Below the pieces are notes generated by a model. The model did no database searches. It saw only the letters and a program-made list of their open reading frames with translations, and was not told where the DNA came from. From NCBI GenBank assembly GCA_043381765.1, contig JBHJMP010000430.1, positions 1-22,111 of the forward strand: 22,111 bases of DNA, in the 5' to 3' direction. Origin of the DNA: Collodictyon triciliatum (taxonomy: Eukaryota; CRuMs). Both the position numbers and the translations under genes were made by a program. Positions 1 through 16,800 of the stretch are shown here, one piece after another (the first letter of the stretch is position 1; every line of letters begins with the position of its first letter).

Positions 1-108
<108 letters not shown>

Positions 109-215
109 AGCCACACGCATGGGCGCACTCTTTCGCCGTCTGTCTGTCTGTCTGTCCCACACTTTCCCACCCTCTCACTTCCCGCTCCTTGCCAGCAAAA
201 GCGGAGCCAGGGCTG

Positions 216-221
216 AATAAA
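216..221 (+). promoter_or_regulatory. Polyadenylation hexamer of beta-tubulin
   Basis: A canonical AATAAA lies 108 bases after the beta-tubulin stop codon and before the next reading frame. It is the expected cleavage and polyadenylation signal and gives a 3' UTR of roughly 125 bases. Confidence 0.7.
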
Positions 222-337
222 CCTCCTGAACTCACACACCCATTCTCGCGCTGGTGTCGACCTGTGTGATCGCCGGCTGGGCGAGAAGCGGCAGCCAAAT
301 AAGGGATCAGCACGCACCCACTGATCCACACACGCAG

Positions 338-808
338 ATGGGCAACCGGGCAGCAACGCCCGTGCAGCGGGGCGACAGCGCCATGGGAGCGGGAGTCGGA
401 GCGGGAGTCGGAGCGGCCGGGGTTGTGTCGGAGAACGTGGAGCTGCGGCGTGCGCTGGAGGAGGTGCGGAAGGAGAAGGCGCAGGCGATCAACATGCTGA
501 AGCAGTCGGAGATCTGGATCGAGAACCTGACGGGGCGCGTCGGGGCGCTGGAGGGCGCGTGCAAGCGTGCGCAGCAGGAGCGGGACCGTGCGCTGGGGGA
601 GCGGGACCGGCTGCAGGAGCTGCTCTACGCCGACCGCAGGAAGTACCTGGACCACATCGAGGACCTGGAGGCCGGCTACCGCGACCTGGAGGACGAGCTC
701 GCCCGCCTCGCACACGACCTGCACGCCGCAGACCCCTCCTTCCAGCCCCCGCCCCACCACAGGCCCCACCCCCGCGCCCCCTCCCTCCCGCTCCCGGACC
801 CCAGCTGA
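338..808 (+). CDS. Small coiled-coil protein of unknown function
   Basis: This single-exon frame encodes 156 residues if it starts at the ATG at 338. The frame is open further upstream to 254, but only with a non-ATG start. I do not recognise the family. Residues 1-30 are rich in Gly, Ala and Val. Residues about 32-131 form a charged, heptad-like helical region with Leu, Ile and Val spacing and many Glu, Arg and Lys residues, typical of a coiled coil. The last 24 residues are Pro- and His-rich and probably disordered. The protein begins Met-Gly-Asn-Arg, so N-myristoylation is conceivable, but Ala rather than Ser or Thr at position 6 makes it a weak match. A second in-frame ATG at 383 is possible. 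Coding support is the strong G/C third-position bias, shared with tubulin, and an AATAAA 93 bases after the stop. Confidence 0.6.
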   Translation: MGNRAATPVQRGDSAMGAGVGAGVGAAGVVSENVELRRALEEVRKEKAQAINMLKQSEIWIENLTGRVGALEGACKRAQQERDRALGERDRLQELLYADRRKYLDHIEDLEAGYRDLEDELARLAHDLHAADPSFQPPPHHRPHPRAPSLPLPDPS

Positions 809-900
809 CCCCCCCTTCCCCGCCCCGCTGCCCTTCCTGTACATCTCCCGCCCCTGCTGCGCCCTTCTTGCAAATCTGGAATCTGCTCCCGCCCGCCCCA

Positions 901-906
901 AATAAA
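901..906 (+). promoter_or_regulatory. Polyadenylation hexamer of the coiled-coil gene
   Basis: Canonical AATAAA, 93 bases after the TGA at 806-808. It has the same spacing class as the signals behind tubulin and VPS51, which supports the preceding frame being a real gene. Confidence 0.65.
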
Positions 907-947
907 CCGTGCCTCTGCCCGCTCTGTCCTTGTGATCTCTGTCTCTG

Positions 948-1044
948 TCTCTTCCTCTCTCTTTCTTTTTCTCTTTCTTTTCTTTTTCTCTTTCTTTTCT
1001 TTTTCTCTTTCTCTTTCTCTCTTTTTTTTCTCTCTCCTCTTTCT
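948..1044 (+). repeat. Pure polypyrimidine tract upstream of VPS51
   Basis: 97 consecutive C or T residues made of irregular CTTT, CTTTT and CT units. It lies about 120 bases before the VPS51 ATG, in the likely promoter or 5' UTR. Confidence 0.9.
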
Positions 1045-1166
1045 ATCGCCCTCCCACACAAGAGTCCCGTGTTTGTTGCGCCCCCCTGACTCCCTTGTTG
1101 CTGTATCGCGTCGGGTTTTAACTCAGCCAGCAGAGAAACGCATCGCGCGGCGCCGCACAACCTCAA

Positions 1167-7726
<6,560 letters not shown>

Positions 7727-7794
7727 GTCCGGGATTCTGCATCCGCCTCGCTCGCCCCTTCACTGCCGCCTCCGGGTTTGCCCAGACACGCGCG

Positions 7795-7800
7795 AATAAA
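7795..7800 (+). promoter_or_regulatory. Polyadenylation hexamer of VPS51
   Basis: Canonical AATAAA, 68 bases after the VPS51 TAA at 7724-7726. It agrees with the spliced C-terminus proposed here. Confidence 0.7.
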
Positions 7801-7898
7801 CGCATCCAATAAGACAACCAAAACCCAAAACAAATGCATATAAATGGCAAAAGAGCAGAGACTAAAAACAACAGACGCGTCATTGCTCAAGATCGGGA

Positions 7899-7899
<1 letters not shown>

Positions 7900-7985
<86 letters not shown>
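7900..7985 (+). repeat. Perfect poly(A) tract of 86 bases
   Basis: 86 consecutive A residues follow GGGAC and are followed by a further purine-rich region. The tract lies 99 bases after the VPS51 AATAAA and 145 bases before the next start codon. Confidence 0.92.
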
Positions 7986-7987
<2 letters not shown>

Positions 7988-8129
7988 AGAAAGGAAAAAA
8001 AAAAGCATAGGAAAGTAAAGAAGAAAAGGAAAAGAGAGATTCGTCACATAAATCAGCCCGACCACCTCATCAACCGCCCAAGAGGCCTGCTTGTCAGTCC
8101 ATCCGCCAAAAGTCCTGCTAACGCCCGTC

Positions 8130-11100
8130 ATGATGACAGGGGCAACCATGAGACGCGTCTCTCTGTTCGCGGCCGTCTTTGCGACGTGCTTTCTTGCAGC
8201 GTTGCTTTGTGCAGGACATCCTCTGCCCACGCGCCCGTATTCGACCGCTTCTGCGCCGACTGTTCTTGTGCGGATTCCTTCTGTTCTGGATGAGTCCCGC
8301 TCGTCGCTCTTTGACTGGCTTCGCTCACAAGACGCCGTTGTCGACCGCGTTTTCAAGGACCACGTCCGCGTCTATCTGACTCAGTCCCAGATCGATCAGC
8401 TTTCTGCTGCACTCGGCCTTGTGGCTCAGCCTGTACCGCTCCAGGATTTGTGGCCTGGAATGTTGGAGCAGAAACAAACAAAAAGGTTTGCCTTTCGTAC
8501 TTTATGTACATATATCTCTATTTATTTATTGCAACTGTTGAGTCTATTTTATGTGCTCTCTTTTCTTTAAATTATTTTACATTAACTTAACTATTTCCTG
8601 TTTCCTATATCTACCTTAAAATCATTGTGGCTGGAACTAACCTGCACGTATGTCCATCTGCAGGGAGAAGAGGGATGGCGATGACTTCCCTCCCGAGCAC
8701 GAATACCACGACTACGAGGCACTTACTGAATTTCTCCATGAAGTGTCCAAAAAGTGCGTTGCATCTAATCATTAAACCGGCGCATGCCTTTTGCTGATAG
8801 GATTTCTACTGGCATTCGATGTGCCGCCTCTCCTTCCCACCATCTTGCTCTTACTCTTTTATAGAAAATCCGTCCGGAGCAATACGCTGCAGTAAAATAA
8901 TTTGTAGAATATATGATCTAATGTATATATTTCATTCAAAGGTATCCGGCTTTAACCAAGCTTTACAGCGCCGGGCGTACCTTGGGCTCTCGTGAGCTAT
9001 GGTACATCGAACTATCCAATCGCCCTGGTGTGATTGAAAACAAGCCATATTTCAAGTATATCGCAAATATGCATGGAGACGAGGTTAATGCATCCAAGCA
9101 AATTGCATATCACTATTGTTTACTTCGTTTCTACCTAATATTGAAGCAGCTTTCTTTATATGCAGTTCTCCTTTTGTTCTATCTTCTCTTCTCTTCTCTT
9201 CTCTTCTCTTCTCTTCTCTTCTCTTCTCTTCTCTTCTCTTCTCTTCTCTTCTCTTCTCTAATTACATGGACTGAGATTTACTTATCTGTGCTCTTAGACG
9301 ATTGGTCGTGAGGTCTTGGTTCAGCTCATTTACGAGCTATGCGAGGGATATACTCTAGGGAACAAACGTTACAGAGACATCCTGGATAATGCTCACATCT
9401 TTATCATGCCGTCTATGAACCCGGATGGATTCGAGGCTCGCTCTCGTTATAACATCCGAAATGTTGACCTGAATAGAAATTTCCCCGACCAATATCGTGG
9501 TGACCCGCCAGCATTCGAACTCGAAGTAAAGAAGGAAGATAACAAAAAGACTATACCACAATATTCTTTTTTCTACTCAGATTAGTCTTGATATCCCAAG
9601 TGTCCCTTTGATGAACCGCTTTCATGAATAACTATGCACCTATCAATCATATACCATCCTCCATTAGTAACTTGTAATCATTTATATGTTTGGCTACATA
9701 TAATGTTCCACACGAGTATAGTTTATCTCATGTCTTTACAATTACATAAATTCACCAGACCCAATTCGTCATGGAAATGAGTAAAAAGTACCCCTTCTCA
9801 CTCTCTGCAAACATGCATGGCGGTGCCTTGGTCGTTAATTACCCATACGATAGCAATCAGGATGGCAATAATGTCTATTCGAAGAGCCCTGATGATGCCA
9901 CATTTATGTATATTTACGAAGATCTATTATGCAATATAAATGTATCGCCTAAATATGCGAACAAAATTATGTTGATAAAAGTATACTTCTCAAGTTATAT
10001 GACTATGCAGTTGGCTATCGAAGTCATACGCTGAAGCGCACACAACGATGTCACAAAGTGAGGAATTCCCTGGAGGTATTGTCAACGGTGCTGATTGGTA
10101 TGTTATCGTATCCTTTTCACCCCAATTCTACCGTCACTAGCACAACCTCAAAGTAAGGAAAATGCCTAAATGGTACTACCTTGTTATATATACAGAATTT
10201 ATTCAGGCTTTATTATTATTATTATTGTTGTTGTTGTTGTTATTGTTGTTAGTGTTAATGTTAGTGTTAGTGCTGATATAATGTGTTTGTGGAGGTTATT
10301 TTTCTGTGGTCCATGTTGACATATTATAAAGTGCCTATCATAAGTCGGAGTGTTTTCCATAACGAAAACAAAGTATGGAGGAATGCAGGACTGGAATTAC
10401 CTAAAAGCTGTGAGTTATATTTTGTTTAAAAAAAGATATGTTGCTCGTAAAGTGCACGAGTCATACTATCCATAGATTGGGGTATATCTTGCTTATTAAT
10501 TTTGAAAATTAGTCGACTCTCGAAATCACCCTGGAACTCTCTGAGGTCAAGTTTCCACCTGAAGACGAACTGGAAGGGTTTTGGGATGTGAGTTGACATA
10601 CTTTTATACCATATTTGTGGAAACAAAATCATCAAATCTAGTCAAGCTCGTCAATATGCTCTGACAATCTTTGTAGGAAAACAAAGAGGCTCTCATCTCA
10701 TACATAGAGAAAGTGTTCTACGGAATACAAGGGACTGTCACTGATGTAAATTGACTGATTTATAGCTACTTATGAAATTTTAAACACACTCAATACCTTA
10801 TTTTGAATGCATTCAAGCCCTTTCTTCATCTTGTTATTATTCTTATTCTTATTCTTACTTCGACTCTTTTCTCTCTCAATTTATTATTGCGGTCAGAAAA
10901 ATGGAAATGGTATTGGTGGTGCGTGTGTCATAATCGATGGGATTGAGAATGTGATGGAAACCCGTGATAGTGGGTTCTATCACCGCATCCTTCGCCCAGG
11001 AGACTATACAGCCACATTCTCTGCGTACAATTGCACAACACATGTATACACACCCACAGTCATTTATCGTGCTCTAGATACCCTTCTGTCTGTCTTAACC

Positions 11101-11546
11101 TTTGCTTGATATCATATTTGTTCTGCCAATACCACAGAGGATGCCTTTCTTTCAACATGTAATTAACCAGCTTCAACCCTTGCAGGCTGTGAACTTCACC
11201 ATATCCGACGCCAGTCCAACATTCAACCATAATTTCCAACTTTCTTGCGGTCCGCTCTCCACAGGACAGAATGGAGAATGTGCCATCCACGGAGTCGACC
11301 CTGTTGAGCCCACAGCCACCCCAAAGGAGCCAATCTCCTCAGCTTTGGTTGTCATCTATGTGCTCCTGGTGGGCGCGGCTCTCATGGGCAGTACGTGTTG
11401 CTTTAGACCTCTGCAACTTACTCTGTATCCTTCTTATTCACTATATTACAACCCATGCATTAGTCGGATATGCCGCTGTGCGAGCATCAAAGGGTAAAGG
11501 TGAGGCACAACCACGCCAAGTGCCGATGCACACCCTGGGGAATTAG
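8130..11546 (+). CDS. Membrane-anchored regulatory carboxypeptidase, M14B family (carboxypeptidase D/M/E type), 12 exons
   Basis: The spliced product is 574 residues, a zinc metallocarboxypeptidase that removes C-terminal, usually basic, residues from peptides in the secretory pathway or at the cell surface. Residues 7-28 form a signal peptide; the ATG at 8148 is an equally plausible start. Residues about 37-118 are an N-terminal extension, followed by the furin-like site REKR at 119-122. The catalytic domain has zinc ligands His193 and Glu196 (HGDE), substrate-binding Asn255-Arg256 in DLNRNFP, zinc ligand His292 in ANMHGG, GGMQDWNYL, and catalytic Glu374 in TLEITLELS. NPDGFE and NYPYD are further M14B marks. 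A transthyretin-like beta domain follows at about 405-490 (YGIQGTVTD, then ATFSAYN and VNFTIS). A membrane helix spans about 530-552, with a short basic cytoplasmic tail. No key residue is missing. Family is very sure; substrate and exact orthology are not. Confidence 0.94.
9182..9259 (+). repeat. (TCTTC)n pentamer microsatellite in carboxypeptidase intron 3
   Basis: About 15 units of a five-base pyrimidine repeat, lying between the exons ending at 9083 and starting at 9298. Again the sense strand carries the pyrimidines. Confidence 0.94.
10209..10275 (+). repeat. Imperfect TTA/TTG trinucleotide array in carboxypeptidase intron 6
   Basis: A few TTA units pass into TTG units and then into six-base units of the type GTTAGT, with increasing imperfection. 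It appears to be a decaying microsatellite. Confidence 0.8.
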
Positions 11547-12069
11547 GCTTCGCTGCTGGGACCATAAATCGCATTGGTTTTCGATTCTCAGCCATCCAGA
11601 AAATCCAGATAAAGAAAAGGAAAAAGGAAAGGATTTTTGAAGGATATTATCTCTACTGAAAGAGAAGAAAATGTTCAAGCACTAACCGAATTCATATTGA
11701 TAAGATGACTAGCATGGGCAGAAAGGTAAATAATATGAACCAGTACAAGATTCAGTGAATCTAACTTATACCAATAACAAGGCACATTGGTGTGATAGGC
11801 TCACAAGTCAATACAGCAATATGTTCTCCGAGCGAGAGCTTTTAGAGTACTAGGATAGAGCTTGTTTGATTATATGGAGACCCAGGCTCATACCCAATAG
11901 CTTTAATATGTACATGACCGTGCATTTAAAATTTTATATCATCTGTCACCACCCACCTCACGCAAAATGAAAATAAGAACGACAAATATTACCTTATCAT
12001 GCGCACCAGAGCCTAGAAAGAAAAATATTGAGCAGGATAATTCGCATCATTATCTGCATTATGCAGGGC
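11547..12069 (+). other. Intergenic region after the carboxypeptidase gene
   Basis: About 520 bases of AT-rich, non-repetitive DNA. I see no convincing gene and no canonical AATAAA close behind the carboxypeptidase stop; an AGATAAA-like variant near 11605 is only a guess for its 3' end. The reading frames present are short and without family-like motifs. Confidence 0.6.
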
Positions 12070-12204
12070 TTTATTGGTGCGGTTGATACTAGGAATCCCA
12101 TATGGCAAGCCCTATCGTATTTTATGTGCGTTTGGTATTAAGTCCTTAAATCTTATATTCAGGTCTTTCATGGGCACAATGATACCAAGTGTAAAGCTCG
12201 GTAG
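12070..12204 (+). pseudogene. Possible decayed reverse transcriptase fragment (around motif A)
   Basis: Read from 12070, the frame gives FIGAVDTRNPIWQALSYF, then one stop, then IQVFHGHNDTKCKAR before a second stop. This resembles the segment of non-LTR reverse transcriptases that begins with the motif A block (F-x-D-x-x-K-A-x-D-S-V-x-R), continues with an LWQAL-type helix and ends in the I-x-x-F/L-H-x-x-x-x-x-K-x-R block. The catalytic Asp of motif A would be lost (Gly here). The fragment is about 45 codons with an internal stop, so it would be a dead relic. The match is by eye and short. It is not in frame or in sequence continuous with the longer fragment at 12433, which has its own copy of motif A, so two insertions are implied if both are real. 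Confidence 0.35.
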
Positions 12205-12223
12205 CGTAGTTCTATTGAATCGA

Positions 12224-12243
12224 CTTTTTTTTTTTTTTTTTTT
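12224..12243 (+). repeat. Short poly(T) tract
   Basis: About 19 T residues directly downstream of the possible reverse transcriptase relic and upstream of the longer LINE fragment. It could be the reverse-complement tail of an insertion or a slippage tract. Confidence 0.6.
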
Positions 12244-12432
12244 AATAATTCTTTCAGTTTTTGCAAGATGACGGAAGAAATATTCATTTGCCATGACTGT
12301 AAAAAATAGAATAAAAAATCGGGGAATACCAGAAGAGAAGTGATGGCAAAATATGAGCTCAGATACAAGAGTTAAGCCAAAGAAAACATTACGCTGGTAT
12401 GTCTTTTCTTCTCCTTTATTTTAGGAGAAGAA

Positions 12433-13107
12433 ATGGTATGGTATCACTATAAATGTGCGATGAAAAAACAACTTAAATACAAAATAGGTAGCACACACCG
12501 CGCTATGATTTTCTACAACCTGGAGAAAGCATACGACTATGTGAACCACGAAGCACTGGAAACCATCCTACACAAAAGGGGCTTCTGCACCGGATTCACC
12601 GGTCTTATCAAGAAACTGCACGACAATGCAACAGCGAGGGTACTCACGGCACACGGACTCACGGATGCAATCCAAAGACAGAGCAGGGTGTATCAAGGCT
12701 GCCCACTTGCACCACTGCTCTTCAACTTTGTTGCTGACTGTATTGCAAACCACTTCCGAAACGAAAACAAGGTGCGCAGCCAACTGCTACTTCAATATGC
12801 AGACGACACAGCATTCATCTTACGGTCTCCCGAAGGCGCCAAACTCGCCAACAAATGCATGCAAGAATACACACGAGCTATCGGTGGAAGATTCAACTAC
12901 GACAAGACAGATGGAATTCATTTTGGGTTTCAGGATGGACTTACATTTCCAGGAAACATTGTGTGGAAGCCACCGTCACATCCACTCAAGTATCTTGGCA
13001 TCATCTTCGGTCCACAATCGGATAGCAAATGGACAAGCCTAGTTGAGGACATCAAGCCGAAAATATCAGGGTGGAGCAACTTTCATCTCTCGGACGTGGG
13101 GAAGTAA
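12433..13107 (+). pseudogene. Non-LTR retrotransposon (LINE) reverse transcriptase, truncated and inactivated
   Basis: An open stretch of 224 codons covers the reverse transcriptase core. Motif A reads YNLEKAYDYVNHEAL at residues about 28-42; the catalytic Asp expected at residue 29 is Asn. Motif B follows as QGCPLAPLLFNFV, motif C as QYADDTAFI with both Asp present (residues 122-125), then the block HPLKYLGIIFG and the GWSNFHLSDVGK block. The frame starts just before motif A, so the endonuclease and the first reverse transcriptase motifs are absent, as in a 5'-truncated copy. After GK the reading shifts by one base at about 13106: the expected continuation RLWNQVMLSTLIYNIKG appears in another frame and stops at 13216. 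With a mutated catalytic site, a frameshift and no 5' half, this copy cannot be active. Confidence 0.87.
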
Positions 13108-13510
13108 GGTTGTGGAACCAAGTGATGCTGTCGACCCTTATCTACAACATAAAAGGCACTTTATTAAACTTCAAGAGGCTGGAGGGACTGAAAGCCTCGA
13201 GGAATAAAGTCTCTTGAACAGCCTGTTGAAACACACCCACTTTCTTCGCTACTCTGACCCCAAACGAAGAGAGATGTGGGAATGTGTCGTAAGATATCTC
13301 ACACAGCATATCCAATCCGTGCTACCTACACAACCAATCAACCAGTTGGGTCGCCCACCTGACCAACTCACTATCACTGATTTCTTTCCGGTGGTAACTT
13401 CTTAGTAGCGTCATCTACTCGCGTTCGCTCTCAACCATACCCACCTACCCTGCCCATGGTATGGCTTAGCCCTGTTGCATTTTGAATTAAATAAAGAGAA
13501 AAAAAATTAA
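12433..13510 (+). mobile_element. 5'-truncated LINE copy, approximate extent
   Basis: The copy runs from the truncated reverse transcriptase through a frameshifted C-terminal part. Frames at 13110-13216 and about 13214-13405 continue with protein-like composition. It ends in a short 3' region with AATAAA at 13490-13495, followed by an A-rich end near 13510. The base composition (roughly balanced) differs from the AT-rich surroundings, which helps to set the limits. The 5' border is only estimated and no target-site duplication was found by eye. Confidence 0.6.
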
Positions 13511-13808
13511 TGGCCTCTTATTGTGATATATCCCTATGCTTACATCTGCCCCTACCATGCGCACTCCACCCACCTCTTGCGGGGAGAAATTACCATATGA
13601 TTAACCTTTGTAAAAAAATATAAAACCATTTCTTCACTTGAATCGAATGAAGGAAAAACAAAAAAAAAAAAATCACACGATGGCAAAGTCTCATCTAAGG
13701 TTGTACTCTTCATATGCAGGGTTTTTTTTTAAAAAAATAAATATACAACGAGAGATAATTGTGCTACCAGTTTTTAATTGATAGAGAAATTACTCAATCC
13801 ATACTTTA
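13511..13808 (+). other. Intergenic region between the LINE copy and the end of the minus-strand gene
   Basis: About 300 bases with no visible gene. It holds one of three copies of a short motif, TTGAATCGAATGAAGG (13638-13653), followed by an A-rich run, and otherwise unremarkable AT-rich sequence. On the minus strand the only AATAAA nearby overlaps the stop codon of the large gene (13805-13810). Confidence 0.6.
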
Positions 13809-16800
13809 TTAAATCGTGTATTCTGATGAAGAATGGAAAGTGGAAACATTCTGCATTTCTTGAGTGTCCATTTGCTTTCTATTATTAACCATCCTTAGGA
13901 TGGCCTGCGTAAGTATATTATCAGTAGCACAACTCCAAAAGAATGTTAAAATGAGGCTAAATTTTCTCAATATGATCTTAATCACAACAGGACCCGCTTT
14001 CGAAAGAAAGATGGTACATATTGCTGTATTCAAAAACACTACCAGGCCCATTAAAAGAAACTTCGTATTTTGATTGATATCTCCGTAGCAAAATAGTAGA
14101 CTCAACATCAAAGTAAAATAGAGGACCATAAGCGATTGTATTTGCGATTTTTTTAAAACATTAGACATGAAAGGCTTAAAATATATTGTCGAGGCTATCA
14201 TAAAGAATAACAACCATAATCCAAAATATACTTGCAATGCAGTAGAGAAGAATATACTGAGTACGACAATGATCAACTTTTGTAGCATCATGATAACTTC
14301 CCAGAAGTGACATTTTTCTGTATAGCCGTCAACAAGGAATCTCATAAGAGAATAGGCGTTAGAACTATGATCCCTGAGAGAACTTGAATTTTCAACCATC
14401 TTGTAAAGTAATATGAGAGGACCTCCCAAACAATATATAGAAAAAAATGCAAGTGTAATATTTTTATAAATCAGATAATTTTCGTCATCGCACATTATTG
14501 ACATGTCTGCCTTTAGGTAGCTCGTATTTCCGAGTGTTTGACACGGGAAAATTTCAGCGACACTGGACGTAATTGATGGATGTACAAAAAAAAGCATAAC
14601 CATAGCGGAGTATCGAAATTCATACCAAAAAAATGTATACGTAAGTTCTTCTTTTGATAGCTCTTTTTTAAATATAAGCCAAGTTTTCTTAATAATGATC
14701 ATTAAAACAATCAAGAGCATCAAAATAATTGGAATGAACATCGTAAGGAAAACCTTTTCATATATTGTAAATTTGAATTGACATTCCAAAGGATAATTAT
14801 CCATCGATATTGAAAAAGAAAAGATAGCTGGTATTTTCATAACAGAAATGATTTCAGAACTCCAGTTAACATCGAAATTTGCCAAATATGTAAGAACTTG
14901 AAAGTGTGTAGAAAGTGATTTCAGAATTTGTATATTTCCAGTCTTTGGCTGCTTTGATTGCTCAATCATAAAAGAAACAAACGAAATAGGAAGTATAATA
15001 CTAATTATGATAAGGAATAAGTTGACAGGTTGCGAAGCACATTGTAAACATAATAGCCCAATTTTTCCGTATCCGCTCTCACATACACTGCATAAAGCAC
15101 CGTTATAACCTATAGCACATGTGTTATTACCTCCGATGCACGCTTCTGAATTCCTGCATTTATAAGCAATATAATTGTTGCTATTACTTGGAGCTCTCCA
15201 ATATCCTGGAGCAACTTCTAACACACTGCTTCCATCGCATATGAAACCAATTGGACATGCCTTACATTCATAACTATGGGTATCTATGTAAGTTGATGAT
15301 AAACAGGTGCATAAATCAATGGAAATAGTTCCTGTTGAATTCGTGTAAGAATTAGGCGGGCAATCTTTGCATAAAGTTTGTCCATATTTATCATTGTAAG
15401 TATTTGGAATGCATTTATAGCAATGTCCTTCATTCTCATACCACCCAGGTTTGCATTTGCATTCTCCATATTGAAAAGAAAATCCAGGCTTGCAAATGCA
15501 ATCATCTGCATTTATCGAGCCATTATACATGGTTGTAAATTTATTAGGACAATTTGTGCATAAATTAATGCCATTATTTGATTTGTAAGAACCTATCTTA
15601 CAAGAGACACATCTATTTCCATCCTCGAATTTACCAGGAGGGCAAGTGCAAATGTCTCCATGACTTATGTAAGTTTGGATACAAAGGCATTCAGATATAT
15701 TTGTGGACCCGATTTTTAATGTTGTTGATCTTGTGGGACATAAATTGCATAATTCACTTCCACTTGAACTATAACTCCCATTAGGACACTCAAGACAAAA
15801 GGATAATCCATAAGATCCAATTTTGTTGTTGTATGTACCAGAAGGGCATGACAAACACGATGGGTTTCCTTTTTTATCGTTGTAAGTGCCTTTTGGACAT
15901 TCAATACAAGAAGAATTACCATATGTACCTGAAATAGAGTTAAATGTTCCTATCGGACATGGAAGACATGAATTAGGGTCTTTGATAGCATCTTCCTTCT
16001 GATAATATCCAGGAGAGCATAGAATACACGAAGAGCTCCTTTCTGAACTATAGGCGCCATCAATACAAGACAAACAAGAGATAGATCCAAAAGAACCAAA
16101 TTTATCACTGAAAGTACCAGAAGGGCACGATTCACACGTTGCTTTACCTTTTTTATCGTTGTAAGTGCCTTTTGGACATACAATACAAGAAGAGTTACCA
16201 TATGTACCTGAAATAGAGTTAAATGTTCCTATCGGACATGGAAGACATGAATTAGGGTCTTTGATAGCATCTTCCTCCTGATAATATCCAGGGGAGCATA
16301 GAATACACGAAGAGCTCTTTTCTGAACTAAAGGTACCATTATTGCATATCTTACATGATATTTTGCTGTAAGATCCAATAATGTTGTTAAAGGTACCGAC
16401 CGGGCACGAAATACACGACTTATTTTCGTGATCTGTGTATGAACCCAGAGGACAATATATGCAATCTTTTTTATTTTTTGCTCCATAGTTGGGATTATAT
16501 GTGCCTTTATCACAATTAAAACAATTTTTTTGTCCTCTTTCTTCGGCGTATGTACCAGGAAAGCACATAGAGCATATTACTGACCCATTTTTAGATGAAA
16601 AACTCCCTACATCACAAGGTAAACAGTCGTCAGCACTTCGTGAAGCAGAATTGATATTATATTTCCCTGGTGGACATTCATTGCAAAAACTCGATCCCGT
16701 ATAATTTGAATATGTTCCTGGAGAGCAAGGATAACAGTAGGTTTTTCCTTTATCTGCGTTAAAAAATCCCTTTTCACACGAGATACATACAGATTGACCA

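Larger units (their letters stand above)
809..1166 (+). other. Intergenic region: 3' UTR of the coiled-coil gene and 5' region of VPS51
   Basis: These 358 bases hold the short 3' UTR of the coiled-coil gene with its AATAAA, then a 97-base uninterrupted pyrimidine tract, then about 120 bases of mixed sequence before the VPS51 start codon. No reading frame of protein-like composition is visible. The translated frames here are products of the low-complexity tract. Confidence 0.7.
7727..8129 (+). other. Intergenic region between VPS51 and the carboxypeptidase gene
   Basis: 403 bases hold the VPS51 3' UTR, its AATAAA, an 86-base perfect A homopolymer followed by an A/G-rich stretch to about 8038, then about 90 bases before the carboxypeptidase start. 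No gene is visible. The Lys-rich and Phe-rich frames across the A tract are low-complexity artefacts. Confidence 0.75.
8130..11546 (+). other. Exon map of the carboxypeptidase gene
   Basis: Exons inferred from reading frame, GT/AG sites and family order: 8130-8485, 8664-8753, 8942-9083, 9298-9525, 9759-9907, 10011-10107, 10374-10409, 10513-10587, 10677-10745, 10897-11043, 11138-11390, 11464-11546. They total 1,725 bases, or 574 codons plus TAG, with consistent phases. The zinc motif HGDE ends exactly at exon 3 and continues with TIGREV from exon 4. Exon 7 is a 36-base microexon carrying GGMQDWNYL. The exon 6 donor is uncertain: GTATCC at 10108 gives the family spacing between WY and GG. The exon 11 start could instead lie at the later AG before 11186, which would remove 16 residues. 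Confidence 0.85.

Noticed and set aside
489-1166. Minus-strand frame rich in Arg, Lys, Glu and Gly
   Set aside because: It is the antisense of the coiled-coil gene joined to the complement of the pyrimidine tract; its composition is purely low-complexity.
7844-8356. Lys-rich plus-strand and Phe-rich minus-strand frames
   Set aside because: Both are produced by the 86-base A tract; the flanking parts are UTR and antisense of carboxypeptidase exon 1.
11945-13580. Shared words such as CCACCCACCTC on both sides of the LINE fragment, as possible flanking repeats
   Set aside because: The match is only about 11 bases and is not at the element borders; no true target-site duplication was found.
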